A stretch of DNA of 53,386 nucleotides from assembly GCA_030446525.1 (NCBI GenBank), contig JAUJNC010000007.1, positions 1-53,386 of the forward strand. The letters run 5' to 3'. The notes under the pieces are model-generated. The model saw only the letters and a program-made list of their open reading frames with translations. It had not been told where the DNA came from and ran no database searches. Position 1 is the stretch's first letter. Each line of letters begins with the position of its first letter. Shown here piece by piece: positions 36,501 through 44,009 of this stretch. Both the position numbers and the translations under genes were made by a program. The stretch is from Armatimonadaceae bacterium. Its GTDB lineage: Bacteria; Armatimonadota; Armatimonadia; Armatimonadales; Armatimonadaceae.

Positions 36501-36564
36501 CCGGCCCGCCTTGCAGCAGCGTTGCCTCAATCGTCGCCTCGAAGTTCTTCTCGGAAATGTCCAT
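33529..36564 (-). CDS. hsdR: Type I restriction enzyme, restriction/translocation subunit
   Basis: An intact 1011-residue subunit. The N-terminal PD-(D/E)xK nuclease is visible as Asp159 in HSLDMVLFLNG and Glu173-Leu-Lys175 in LFTAELKNP. The SF2 helicase/translocase follows: Walker A HSAGSGKSNSI (Lys328), DEAH at Asp429, FTATPK (motif III), VANKFQTGFDQPLLHTMYVD and QTLSRLNRVY (motifs V-VI). A helical C-terminus binds the methylase. With HsdM and HsdS it would cut DNA at a distance from unmethylated sites while consuming ATP. It is the last gene of the locus, 64 bases after the aspartyl-protease gene. Confidence 0.96.
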   Translation of the reverse strand: MDISEKNFEATIEATLLQGGPDAGTVAGVGKVVPAFGGFPVGGYRRREPGQYDRALCLDPDVVYEFLIATQPREWQKLQKQHGAEARKRLLGRLAGEVQTRGTLEVLRKGIKCDGCTFRFAYFRPASGLNEETQRLYQANQFTVVRQHRYSQKTDHSLDMVLFLNGLPLFTAELKNPLTGQTVQHAMRQYRQDRDPREPLFALGRCLVHFAVDPDQVFTTTHLQGSKTPFLPFNRGKNGGAGNPAVLGNFATAYLWEQVWARDSVLNLVQQFIHTVEEEDDKGRKTGKRSLLFPRYHQLDAVRRLVDDARARGTGQRYLIQHSAGSGKSNSISWLTHQLSTLHDVGDKRVFDSIIVITDRRVLDWQLQRTVRQMEQTLGLVENIDKTSRQLREALEGGKTIIVTTLQKFPVIAGEVGDLPGKRFAIIVDEAHSSQSGESTKSLKAVLAAPTLEEAEQEDQGETDDLEDHIALEMKRRGRLPNVSYFAFTATPKPKTLELFGTRRPDGKFEPFSLYTMRQAIEEGFILDVLENYTTYKAYWNLLKKTADDPTYDKGKATYLLKAFVDLHEHAIRAKVEIMAEHFNDHVFDRIGRRAKAMVVTRSRLHAVRYKRAIDAYLREKGYPYKALVAFSGTVRDGGIDYTEANMNGFPETKTAETFKGDEYRLLIVANKFQTGFDQPLLHTMYVDKKLGGVGAVQTLSRLNRVYPPDKQETFVLDFANEADEIKKAFEPYYDRTLLSEATDPNLLYDLQTRLLDFHFYDNDDVDAFAALSFQENSNQAQLHDALAPVVGRFRDAREEEQTDFRGQLTDYVRLYAFLSQVLPFADGDLEKLYVFARLLGRKLPVSRELLPLEIRDNIDMDSYRIQATSRGEIVLERGAGEVAPIGPKGGYHSPPEEKEALSQILRELNDRFGTEFSDEDKVFIEQLEARLQENAALEASVRVNPPDNARLTFNLVAADKIQEMMTSNFEFFRQVNDNPEFEKTFLGWLFDRYLSKAKSDRSVVEPGTAA

Positions 36565-36628
36565 TCGTTAGCACCAGCTACCTGGTATTATGTTCGATTA
36601 CGGCTGCCACCATTCTGCAAAGGATTTT

Positions 36629-37084
36629 TTAGGGCGACCCGAAGTGGAACTGCTCGTCGGTAGGATCTACAGCGAAGCGGAGACGTTCCAAACAGCCATG
36701 CCAACCCATGTACGTAGGTAACGGCCAGGAGTTGCCGGGATCAAGCGTAGGAACAAAAGCCGTTACTTCTATCAGGACTCCGGCACCTGTACTGGCAGAG
36801 AATTCAAGTGCTACACGGTGAAGAAAGCCCCGTGTCGTAACGCCTCGAATGGATATACTTTCCGACTCCAGCCCGTGGCCCGGATCCAGCCCCAGATCAG
36901 CCGCCATCTGCGGATCAAGTATTAAGTAGGCTCCGCCCGTGTCCACTACGGCATCCGTGCGAAAACCCTCCACCACGACAGGAACAAATAGACGCGTAAG
37001 CCGTTCACCCTCCGTAGCAGGTCGGCTATTGTACTCGCAAGCTCCCGCGGTGAATCCCGTTCCGTCCGGAAACTGGAGAGACAT
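36629..37084 (-). CDS. Retropepsin-like aspartyl protease family protein
   Basis: A 151-residue protein. The catalytic motif is Asp48 in VVDTGGAYLILDP, where DTG is followed by Gly instead of the usual Ala or Ser. The end, MGWHGCLERLRFAVDPTDEQFHFG, matches the typical C-terminus of the bacterial retropepsin-like family (GF.ER.RF.VDP....FYFG). Single-domain members work as dimers. The substrate is unknown. Its ATG overlaps the stop of the DUF5678-like gene (ATGA), so it is translationally coupled. The pair lies between the DarG-like gene and hsdR. Confidence 0.85.
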   Translation of the reverse strand: MSLQFPDGTGFTAGACEYNSRPATEGERLTRLFVPVVVEGFRTDAVVDTGGAYLILDPQMAADLGLDPGHGLESESISIRGVTTRGFLHRVALEFSASTGAGVLIEVTAFVPTLDPGNSWPLPTYMGWHGCLERLRFAVDPTDEQFHFGSP

Positions 37085-37509
37085 CAGGCAACCTTGGTCA
37101 CGAAGAGCTCAGCGCTTTTCTCCACCTGTTCCCTAAGTTCCCGTAATGACGGCGCGGCCGACACCAAGTCCCCACCATGGAGAGCGACCCACTGTCCGCG
37201 GTACCTACTTGCGTTGGCGCGCAGCCAGTTCAGGTTTACCCTGACCGATGGATCGGCCGGCAAGTGGGAGTCGATCACGCGTGGAGGAGCCAAAACATCC
37301 GCCATCTTATGCAGCTGCTCACTGTCCGGGTAGTTATGAAAACCCTCTGCGGCGAGCTGACGAGCCGCTAGATGCGCACCGGCAGCAAGTGCGCGATGTA
37401 CAGCACGTTCGAAATCTGTTTCCGTCCACTCGCTCCGGTTTATGTCCGTCAGCGTGCCCGAAGTGGTTGCAGGTTCTTCTATACGAACTTTGAGAGCAAC
37501 ATCTTCCAT
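37084..37509 (-). CDS. DUF5678-like protein coupled to the aspartyl protease
   Basis: A 141-residue protein. ATG 37507-37509 has an excellent GGAGG 5 bases upstream; the longer frame is not needed. The last ~45 residues (NASRYRGQWVALHGGDLVSA...ELREQVEK...LFVTKVA) match the DUF5678 pattern Y.G.WVAL..G.vv......L......lvTKV. The N-terminal part is not recognised. Such short proteins are often paired with retropepsin-like proteases and may tether or serve as the substrate. The function is not established. Confidence 0.75.
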   Translation of the reverse strand: MEDVALKVRIEEPATTSGTLTDINRSEWTETDFERAVHRALAAGAHLAARQLAAEGFHNYPDSEQLHKMADVLAPPRVIDSHLPADPSVRVNLNWLRANASRYRGQWVALHGGDLVSAAPSLRELREQVEKSAELFVTKVA

Positions 37510-37541
37510 ATTGACCTCCGATCCGGCATGAAAGCCTGCGG

Positions 37542-38111
37542 CTAAATCCACTGCTGCTGGCGAAGTCGCTGCCATGCGACCTCGATATGCTCCGCACAGA
37601 ACGTGCCCTTCTTACGGGGACTCCACGCGTGAACGCCTCGCACCACAGCGGCTATATCCTGTCGAACCGCCGGATCCTCGTGCGCCAGCCAGTGCACCGT
37701 CGCGAGCAGTTCCAGCCCATAGGGTGTCTCGAACCCTTCGATCAGTCCGGATACCCGTTCCAGCCGCTCCAGCGTGTCCGGGTGCTTCTGGAGGAGCCGT
37801 TCCGCCTCTTCCGATGCGCCGGGCAGGATCGTGAGCGACGCGTCCCGGCTGCGGTCTCCGTAGCCGCGCAGGAAGTGGCCTTCGATACGCTGCAGAACGT
37901 GGTGCAGCGTCTCCGCGTACGGGCCGTACTGCTTCTTTGAGAACTCGATGTTCATCGGCTCCCCGGTGGCTTTGAGGAAGTACGCCAATTTCTGGATCTC
38001 CAGCGTCGTGACGCGATAACCCGGCAGCGCGTACCGCTCCAGAAGGCCGATCAAGGCCGCGCGTCCCGGCGTCATGTTGGGGCGTGAGGTGGCGATCGTC
38101 ATCGCGTCCAT
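37542..38111 (-). CDS. Stand-alone DarG C-terminal-like domain protein (no macrodomain)
   Basis: A 189-residue protein. From MTPGRAALIGLLERYALPGY through TLEIQKLAYFLKATGEPMN, FSKKQYGPYAETLHHVLQRI, HFLRGYGDRSRDA and LIEGFETPYGLELLATVHWL, it follows the C-terminal half of DarG, the antitoxin of the DarTG DNA-ADP-ribosylation system. The N-terminal macrodomain that removes ADP-ribose is absent, and no DarT toxin is nearby. The start (ATG 38109-38111) comes right after the stop of the small Cys protein, so this is a separate gene and not an obvious truncation by frameshift. A Panacea-type fold is possible. It is a candidate regulator or orphan antitoxin. Confidence 0.75.
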   Translation of the reverse strand: MDAMTIATSRPNMTPGRAALIGLLERYALPGYRVTTLEIQKLAYFLKATGEPMNIEFSKKQYGPYAETLHHVLQRIEGHFLRGYGDRSRDASLTILPGASEEAERLLQKHPDTLERLERVSGLIEGFETPYGLELLATVHWLAHEDPAVRQDIAAVVRGVHAWSPRKKGTFCAEHIEVAWQRLRQQQWI

Positions 38112-38113
38112 CG

Positions 38114-38347
38114 TTACGCAGCCTTTTCTGCGGCCACCGGCATCGGCTCTTCTATCGGCTCGAACCGGATGCCGCGATCGCCGGGGTACGGTTCACGGTG
38201 GTCATGTTCGCCCAGCAAGATCGGTAATGGTATCCCTTCTGGAAAGGCGTCACAAGACCGCTCCGGGCCCCGTTTCCGATGCTTACAGATAATGCATTGC
38301 TTGCTGACCGGTATCTCAAGCCCCCGGTCCAAAACGATCAACAACAT
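38114..38347 (-). CDS. Small Cys-containing protein upstream of the DarG-like gene
   Basis: A 77-residue protein from ATG 38345-38347, which directly follows AAAGGGG. It holds [20 protein letters not shown], that is a C-x2-C and a further Cys, then [20 protein letters not shown] and GIRFEPI. The Cys/His content suggests a small metal-binding fold. Similar short proteins with a CDAFP.GIP..I..G..DHR pattern exist but their function is unknown to me. It ends 2 bases before the DarG-like start, so the two are almost certainly co-translated. Confidence 0.65.
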   Translation of the reverse strand: MLLIVLDRGLEIPVSKQCIICKHRKRGPERSCDAFPEGIPLPILLGEHDHREPYPGDRGIRFEPIEEPMPVAAEKAA

Positions 38348-38545
38348 CCCCTTTATTTCCCGGCCAGCGTCTTTGGCACCTGCTGAAGCCTTTCTCCTGC
38401 CGCTTGCTGACTTGCCGAGTTGATCGCATCTTTTGAATGTACTATATTGTACCCTCCCGGAATCCCGTCGCTCGCCAAGAGGGTCACTCAGCCGCACCCG
38501 TCCGGTCCGGCACGCCACAGCCGCCGACTTGCCCAGCCGGGTTGC

Positions 38546-39903
38546 CTACGTATCTTTATCGGCGCCGACCTCTTCCCGCACATCAATCCGCCCCGTCACC
38601 GCCGCCGAGATGAGCGCCGTCCGAAGCTCCCGCAGCCGCTCGATGTGCTCAGTGACTTTGGCGAGCAGAGCGTTCAATCGGTGCCTCTCTTGCTCTACGT
38701 ACGCATTTATTTCCTCTTGCTCTCTGACCGGCGGTATAGGCACACAGAAGCTATTTACATCTGGCATTCCAATTGTTCGCAACGTCGCACCCATTGTGAG
38801 GCGTGCAAACTCTTGCTGCATAGGACTTCTGAAGACCAGCAGCAGATACCTTGGTAACAGTTCGGGGCGACATATCCAGTTAACAAAATGCTGGGATGTC
38901 GCCATTGGGCGCTTAAGGATGCCACATCTGCCGACGGTCGCATCGCGAGACAAAATGACTGTTTCTTCTGGAAGCATCCTCGCTGAGGAGCCAGCTAACC
39001 CCTCTTCGTTGATATAGTTAGCTGTTTCGGAAATGTGGTCATGATCTTGCAGATACCCCACGTCATTCAACGAAACCCAAGGTATTGTGCAGTTCTCCCA
39101 GTATTCGGGCACGGACCGGCTTGGAGTATGGCCACTTTCGAGCTTGGCTGCGAATTTGAGCCGCTTGACCTCCCAATGCGCCGGGATCTCCCCCAGCCAC
39201 TCCACGCCCGAATCCTTCAGCGGAGCAGCCGGGTCAAGGCCTTTGCTGACGGCATGGCTGATGAGAGCGGTGCGCTTCTCCTGCAAAAGTTCGATCAGCC
39301 GCTCCTTCTTGGCGATGAGCGCGTCTATCTTCGCCGTCTCGCGGTCGAGGAACGTGGCGATCGCGCATTGTTCAGCAGGAGTACATACAGGAACAAAACG
39401 ACTGTAAGCATCTTCACGGGATAAACCAGGGACGCCTATGTCTTCAGATAACGTGTCCAACCTACAAGAGGATAAGACGTAAAACAGCCATCTTAAGCAA
39501 TGAACGGTTTGACTGTCGTCAATGAAGTAGGTGGTATCGATTGCGAAGCATTCCCTACCCGAGTAAGTGACCTTCCCGTAAGAACCTTTTCGACCAACGA
39601 TGATGCATGGGGCATTCGTGTTTGCGTATGCATGCTCGCCAACAGCACCGTTAGACCCATAGACCGGGATGTCTCCATCTTCTCGGGCCTCACCGGCAAG
39701 GGAGTCTCCATATGCAAAGCGAGTAACTGACTGAACGCTAGTGAGTCCCCACTGCGGTGGGACCAATTGACTCCCCAATGCGTTGGGACCTCGCCTAGCC
39801 ACTCCACGCCCGAATTTTTATAGTCTGTGTAGCGCTTCCAGGCACGAACTGCCGAAGGGGTGCCGACGGTTTCGCTGGAGGGCAGGGTAGCAATGTCGCT
39901 CAT
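38546..39903 (-). pseudogene. hsdS: Type I restriction enzyme specificity subunit, frameshifted by a 26-base duplication
   Basis: The true start is ATG 39901-39903 (MSDIATLPSSE...), overlapping the hsdM stop (ATGA). The first frame gives the conserved DSGVEWLGEVP-like opening (KNSGVEWLGEVPTHWG) and then drifts. The remaining ~410 codons are in another frame: SVTRFAYGDSLAGE, IPVYGSNGAVGEH, the first conserved helical spacer (ATFLDRETAKIDALIAKKER), then a second DSGVEWLGEIPAHWEVKRL, the second target-recognition domain and the final helix (LRTALISAAVTGRIDV). The break is explained by a 26-base imperfect tandem duplication at 39742-39790. Without it the subunit would be complete, with two target-recognition domains. 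Confidence 0.9.
39742..39790. repeat. 26-base imperfect tandem duplication in hsdS
   Basis: Two 23-base units (39742-39764 and 39768-39790) differ at three positions and are separated by AAT. Each encodes a VP..WG motif on the minus strand (VPTHWGV and VPPQWGL), which normally occurs once here. The 26-base offset is not a multiple of three and produces the frameshift. Confidence 0.75.
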
Positions 39904-42002
39904 CCCGCGACCTCGCGAAGCATCTCCAGTATATCCTTCTCCAGCGCCTTGATATCCGACTCGATCTGCTCCAACGGGCGCGGCGGCTGGTACTTGTAGA
40001 AGTAGCGGTTGAAGTTGATCTCGTAGCCGACCTTGCCGGTGCCACCATCTTTGTCGTCGCGGACTGCCGTATTTACCCAGGCGTCGGGGACGTGCGGCAG
40101 CACCTCGCGGACGAAGAAGGCGTGGATGTCCTCGCACAGCGGCACGTTCTCGGTGTCGCGCAGCTCGGGGTCCGGCTCAGGGTTGCCGTCCTTGTCGCGG
40201 CAGATCGCCGCCGTCTCGTCGCGTTCGCCCAGTGCCGTTAGAATTGCCTTGCGCAGCGGTGCACTCAGCCGCACGGGCGTCGAGGTGTCCTCCGCCATTC
40301 CCGGCAGCGACAGCCCTTTCGGCCGCGGCTTCTTGGTTGTGGAGGCGCGGACCGCCGCGTCCAGAGCCGCTTCAAAGCCCACCCGGTCGGTGAACAGCGT
40401 GTCCGGCAGGCGTTCGAGCAGGGCGACGACCGCCTGTTGCTGCGTGATGCCCTCCGCCTCCTCGGCGGCGCGCTGCTTCGGGTCCTTCTTCTTGCTGAGC
40501 GCCAGGTCCTGGAACGCTTTCTGCTCGGCCAGGCGCGCGATCCGCTCCGGGCAGGCCTGGAAGTTCAGGCGCAGCGGGCGCTCGACGGTGATCTTGCGGT
40601 AGCCGAAGTCCGTCGTAGCGAAGAGCTTGGAGTGCTCGCTCTCCTCGAACGCCTGATGGAGTTCGCCGATGGCCTCGATGTGGTGCGCCGAAACCTCGCG
40701 CCGCTTGTCGCCCAGGCTTTTGCGCATCGGCACCCAGAACGTCGACGCGTCGATGAGCTGCACCTTGCCCCGGCGCCGCTCGTCCTTGCGGTTGGTCAGG
40801 ATCCAGATGTAGGTCGCGATGCCGGTGTTGTAGAAGAGCTGCTCCGGGAGGGCGACGATCGCCTCCAGCCAGTCATTTTCGAGGATCCAGCGCCGGATCT
40901 CGCTTTCGCCGCTGCCGGCGTCGCCCGTAAAGAGCGGCGAGCCGTTCATGACGATGGCGACGCGGCCGCCGCCCTGTTCGGGTGTCTTCATCCGCCCAAG
41001 CATGTGCTGCAGGAAGAGGAGCTGCCCGTCGCTGATGCGCGGCAGGCCCGCGCCGAAGCGGCTCATGTAGGCGCGCGCCGCCTCGGCTTTGACGGCATCC
41101 TGGTCCTTTTTCCACTCCTTGCCGTAGGGCGGGTTGGAAATCAGGTAGTCGAAGCGCTTGTCGGCGTGCTGGTCCCGGGACAGCGTGCTGCCGAACTGGA
41201 TACTGTCGGCGTCGCGCCCGTCCTTGCTCTTGAGGAAGAAGTCGGATTTGCAGACGGCGAACGTTTCGGGGTTGACCTCCTGGCCGAAAAGGTGGACATC
41301 GGCTTTGTCGTTGAGCTCGCGGATGCGCTCCTTGGCGATGGTGAGCATCCCGCCCGTCCCGCAGCAGGGATCGTAAACAGTACGCACGATGTGCTCCTGG
41401 CGGAGCGTTTTCGTATCCTGTGCCAGCAGCAGATCGACCATCAGCCGGATCACCTCGCGCGGGGTGAAGTGTTCTCCGGGATTCTCGTTGAGCGCCTCAT
41501 TGAACTTGCGGATCAGCTCCTCGAAGATGTAGCCCATCTCCAGGTTGCTGACCTTATCTGGATGGAGATCAATGTTGGCGGTTTTGAAGCGTTCCAGAAC
41601 AAGGAACAGTAGCCCGGCTTCGTCGAGCTTGTTGATCGTGTTGTCGAAGTCGAACTTCTGCAGCACCTCGCGCATGTTGTCCGAAAAGCCGTTGATGTAG
41701 GCCCGCAGATTGGCGGCGAGATCGTTATGATCTTCCAGCAGGCTCTCGAAGGTGAACTTTGATGTGTTGTAGAAAGCGAAGCCGGACGCGCGGCAAAGCG
41801 GCGGGGCGAGGTTGTCGAGCTTGCCTTTGAGCTCCGCGTACGTCTTGAGCACCCGTTCCTTCGTGGGCTCCAGGACGCAGTCGACGCGCCGCAGGACGGT
41901 GAGGGGAAGGATAACATCCTGATACTTGCCGCGGCTGAAATCATCGCGCAGCAAGTTGGCGATGCTCCAGATGAAGTTCGCCTTCTCGCTAAAATTGTTC
42001 AA
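39900..42002 (-). CDS. hsdM: Type I restriction enzyme, N6-adenine methyltransferase subunit
   Basis: An intact 700-residue protein. The start is TTG 42000-42002, with GGGAG 7 bases upstream. The N-terminal HsdM helical domain (NFIWSIANLLRDDFSRGKYQ, VILPLTVLRRVDC) is followed by the SAM-binding motif YDPCCGTGGM (Asp211 on) and catalytic SNPPYG (Asn290 on), as in N6-adenine methylases. The C-terminal part (VGYEINFNRYFYKYQPPRPL...) is the usual tail that contacts HsdS. It protects host sites and forms the M2S core. It is the first gene of the locus. Confidence 0.96.
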   Translation of the reverse strand: MNNFSEKANFIWSIANLLRDDFSRGKYQDVILPLTVLRRVDCVLEPTKERVLKTYAELKGKLDNLAPPLCRASGFAFYNTSKFTFESLLEDHNDLAANLRAYINGFSDNMREVLQKFDFDNTINKLDEAGLLFLVLERFKTANIDLHPDKVSNLEMGYIFEELIRKFNEALNENPGEHFTPREVIRLMVDLLLAQDTKTLRQEHIVRTVYDPCCGTGGMLTIAKERIRELNDKADVHLFGQEVNPETFAVCKSDFFLKSKDGRDADSIQFGSTLSRDQHADKRFDYLISNPPYGKEWKKDQDAVKAEAARAYMSRFGAGLPRISDGQLLFLQHMLGRMKTPEQGGGRVAIVMNGSPLFTGDAGSGESEIRRWILENDWLEAIVALPEQLFYNTGIATYIWILTNRKDERRRGKVQLIDASTFWVPMRKSLGDKRREVSAHHIEAIGELHQAFEESEHSKLFATTDFGYRKITVERPLRLNFQACPERIARLAEQKAFQDLALSKKKDPKQRAAEEAEGITQQQAVVALLERLPDTLFTDRVGFEAALDAAVRASTTKKPRPKGLSLPGMAEDTSTPVRLSAPLRKAILTALGERDETAAICRDKDGNPEPDPELRDTENVPLCEDIHAFFVREVLPHVPDAWVNTAVRDDKDGGTGKVGYEINFNRYFYKYQPPRPLEQIESDIKALEKDILEMLREVAG

Positions 42003-42110
42003 TCCGTGTCTCCCATAGGTCGCGAACCATGGTTCTACCCGTTCCGTTATGTGTTTTCGCTGGCGATTCTTTATCCTGTGTGGATATCCTGTACGCCCCG
42101 CCCGCCGTCA

Positions 42111-42503
42111 TTACCTTCCTGGCCCGCGCAGGGCGGCGGTTGCAAGCAGCGCCCAGCCGGCGAGGAAACAGAGGCCGCCCAGGGGGGTGATGGCCCCCAG
42201 GATCCGTATCCCCGTCAGGGCGAGGGCATAGAGGCTGCCGGAAAAGAGGACGATGCCGGCGACGAGAAGCCAGCCGGACCACCGCACGAGCGCCGTCGCC
42301 GTCAGTCTCTCCGACAGGGCGGCGATCAAAAGCAGGCCGAGGGCGTGAACCATGTGGTACTGCACGCCCGTCTGATAGATGGCGAGCAGGTCCGGCGTGA
42401 TCCGTGACCGGAGCGCGTGCGCGCCGAAGGCGCCCAGTGCGACCGATAAAAAGGCGTTGAGGGCGCCCAGCAAAAGGAAGCTTCGCAGCAAAGATCGGTT
42501 CAC
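42111..42503 (-). CDS. DUF423 membrane protein (YgdD-like)
   Basis: A 130-residue protein with four hydrophobic segments. Characteristic parts are LLGALNAFLSVALGAFGAHA at the start, YQTGVQYHMVHALGLLLIAA in the middle, and GIVLFSGSLYALALTG then ITPLGGLCFLAGWALL at the end, all standard for DUF423. Function unknown; a small inner-membrane protein. It is transcribed from the promoter at 42512-42540 and lies ~110 bases upstream of hsdM in the same direction, so read-through into the restriction locus is possible. Confidence 0.93.
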   Translation of the reverse strand: MNRSLLRSFLLLGALNAFLSVALGAFGAHALRSRITPDLLAIYQTGVQYHMVHALGLLLIAALSERLTATALVRWSGWLLVAGIVLFSGSLYALALTGIRILGAITPLGGLCFLAGWALLATAALRGPGR

Positions 42504-42511
42504 CGGGTACT

Positions 42512-42540
42512 ATTATGCCAGACGGGCGGCGGGAAAGCAA
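42512..42540 (-). promoter_or_regulatory. Sigma-70-like promoter of the DUF423 gene
   Basis: On the minus strand: TTGCTT (42535-42540), a 17-base spacer, CATAAT (42512-42517). It ends 9 bases before the ATG, giving an almost leaderless message. It also faces away from the sulfatase gene. Confidence 0.55.
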
Positions 42541-42567
42541 CCCGCTGATCCGGGACAAGGGACCGCT

Positions 42568-43994
42568 ATGACCAACGAACGGCCGAACCTACTTTTCCTG
42601 ATGGCGGACCAGATGCAGGGGCGCGTGCTGCGGCCCGGTCATCCGTGCCAGACGCCGACCCTGGACCGCTTGGCGGAGCGCGGAGTGCGCTTTCTGTTCG
42701 CCCGCGCGGGCGGGCCTGATGACCGGGCTGCTCCCCCACTCGCACGGCGTGCTGACTGTGACACACTGCGTGGACGAGGACCAGTCGTGCCTGCGCGACG
42801 CGCCACACTGGGCGCAGCGGCTCGAGGCCGCCGGCTACCGCACCGGATACTTCGGCAAGTGGCATGTGGAGCGGTCGGGCGAGCTCGACCGCTTCGGGTG
42901 GCAGACGTACGCCGAAGGGCGCGGCTCGGCGCTATACCGGGATTACCGCGCCCGGATGGCGGGGGCGGACGCGCCGCCGGCGCGCTTTTCCCGGGAGATG
43001 GACCTGCCGCTGCCGCCGGGCTATGCGGGCGGGCGGTTCTACGGCGTGACCAGTGAGCCGCCGGAGCGCCGGCCCCTGGGCCTGACCTGCGGCGTGGCCG
43101 GGGAGTTCCTCGACAACGCTTTGGCCGGCCAGGAGCCCTGGTGCTGCTTCGTCAGCGTCACCGAGCCGCACGACCCGTTCATCGCCGGCGAGGAGGCGTT
43201 CGCGCGCTACGACGTGGACAGCTTGCCGCTGCCGCCCAGCGCATCGGACGACGATCTGGCCGACAAGCCGGGGCTGTACCGCAAGGTGGCGCGGCAGGTC
43301 TTCGGCCAAATGACGGACCGGCAGAAGCGCGAGGCGGCCGCCTGCTACTATGCCTCGATCACCGAGATCGACGCACAGTTCGGCCGGCTGGTCCAGAAGG
43401 TGGAGCAGGCCGGCCAGGGGACGACACCCTGGTCGTGGTCACCAGCGACCACGGCGAGGCGCTGGGAGCGCACGGGCTGTACTGCAAGAACGTCGGCGCG
43501 TTCGAGGAGGTGTACATCCTGCTCCTGGCCGGGCCGGGCGTGGCGCAGGGGCAGACGTCGGACGCGCGCGTGGGCCTCCACGATCTGTGCCCGACGCTGC
43601 TGGGGCTGGCGGGGCTGGAGCCGATCGGCCAGCCCGATTCCCGCTCCCTTCGCCCCGGCCGCGCGCGCGACCCCGAGGGCCAGTCGGGTAACTTCGCCAC
43701 CGGCTACGCCGTATAACGGGACGCGCTACCTGCTGTCGCAGCGGATCGCCTGGGACGGCCCGTGGAAGTTCGTCCACAACGGCTTCGACTTCGACGAAAC
43801 CGTACCACCTCGCGGACGACCCGTACGAGATGCACAACCTCGCCGCCCTGCCGGAGCACAGCGAGCGTGCGAAGCGGATGATGACGTTCGTCTGGCAACG
43901 CATCCGCGAAACGAACGACCGGACGCTGCTGAACACCAACTACCCGCCGATGCGCGTCGCGCCCTTCGGGCCAGGGATCGCCGAAGCGGATTAA
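42568..43994 (+). pseudogene. Sulfatase (arylsulfatase A-like), frameshifted
   Basis: From ATG 42568: NERPNLLFLMADQMQGRVL (metal-binding Asp) and PTLDRLAERGVRF. There the frame breaks. In the next frame the catalytic signature appears at once: TGT at 42695-42697 begins CSPARAGLMTG, the C-x-P-x-R motif whose Cys becomes formylglycine. About ten residues that normally precede it are missing. Then GYRTGYFGKWHVE, FVSVTEPHDPF, and, after another break near 43420, TLVVVTSDHGEALGAHGLY (second metal site). Two more breaks near 43710 and 43800 lead to DDPYEMHNLAALPEHS and the stop. It would remove sulfate esters from a polysaccharide. It stands just upstream of two heparinase-like genes. Confidence 0.85.
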
Positions 43995-44009
43995 AGGAAA
44001 CCGATTACG

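Noticed and set aside
39742..39790. Phase-variable switch by tandem-repeat slippage in hsdS
   Set aside because: Only two units, with three mismatches in 23 bases. Slippage between such units would be slow, so it is reported as a duplication rather than a switch.
42655..42740. Sulfatase apparently lacking its catalytic Cys/Ser motif
   Set aside because: In the main starting frame the motif is absent, but reading back from LMTG in the next frame gives CSPARAGLMTG, so the C-x-P-x-R signature is present at 42695.
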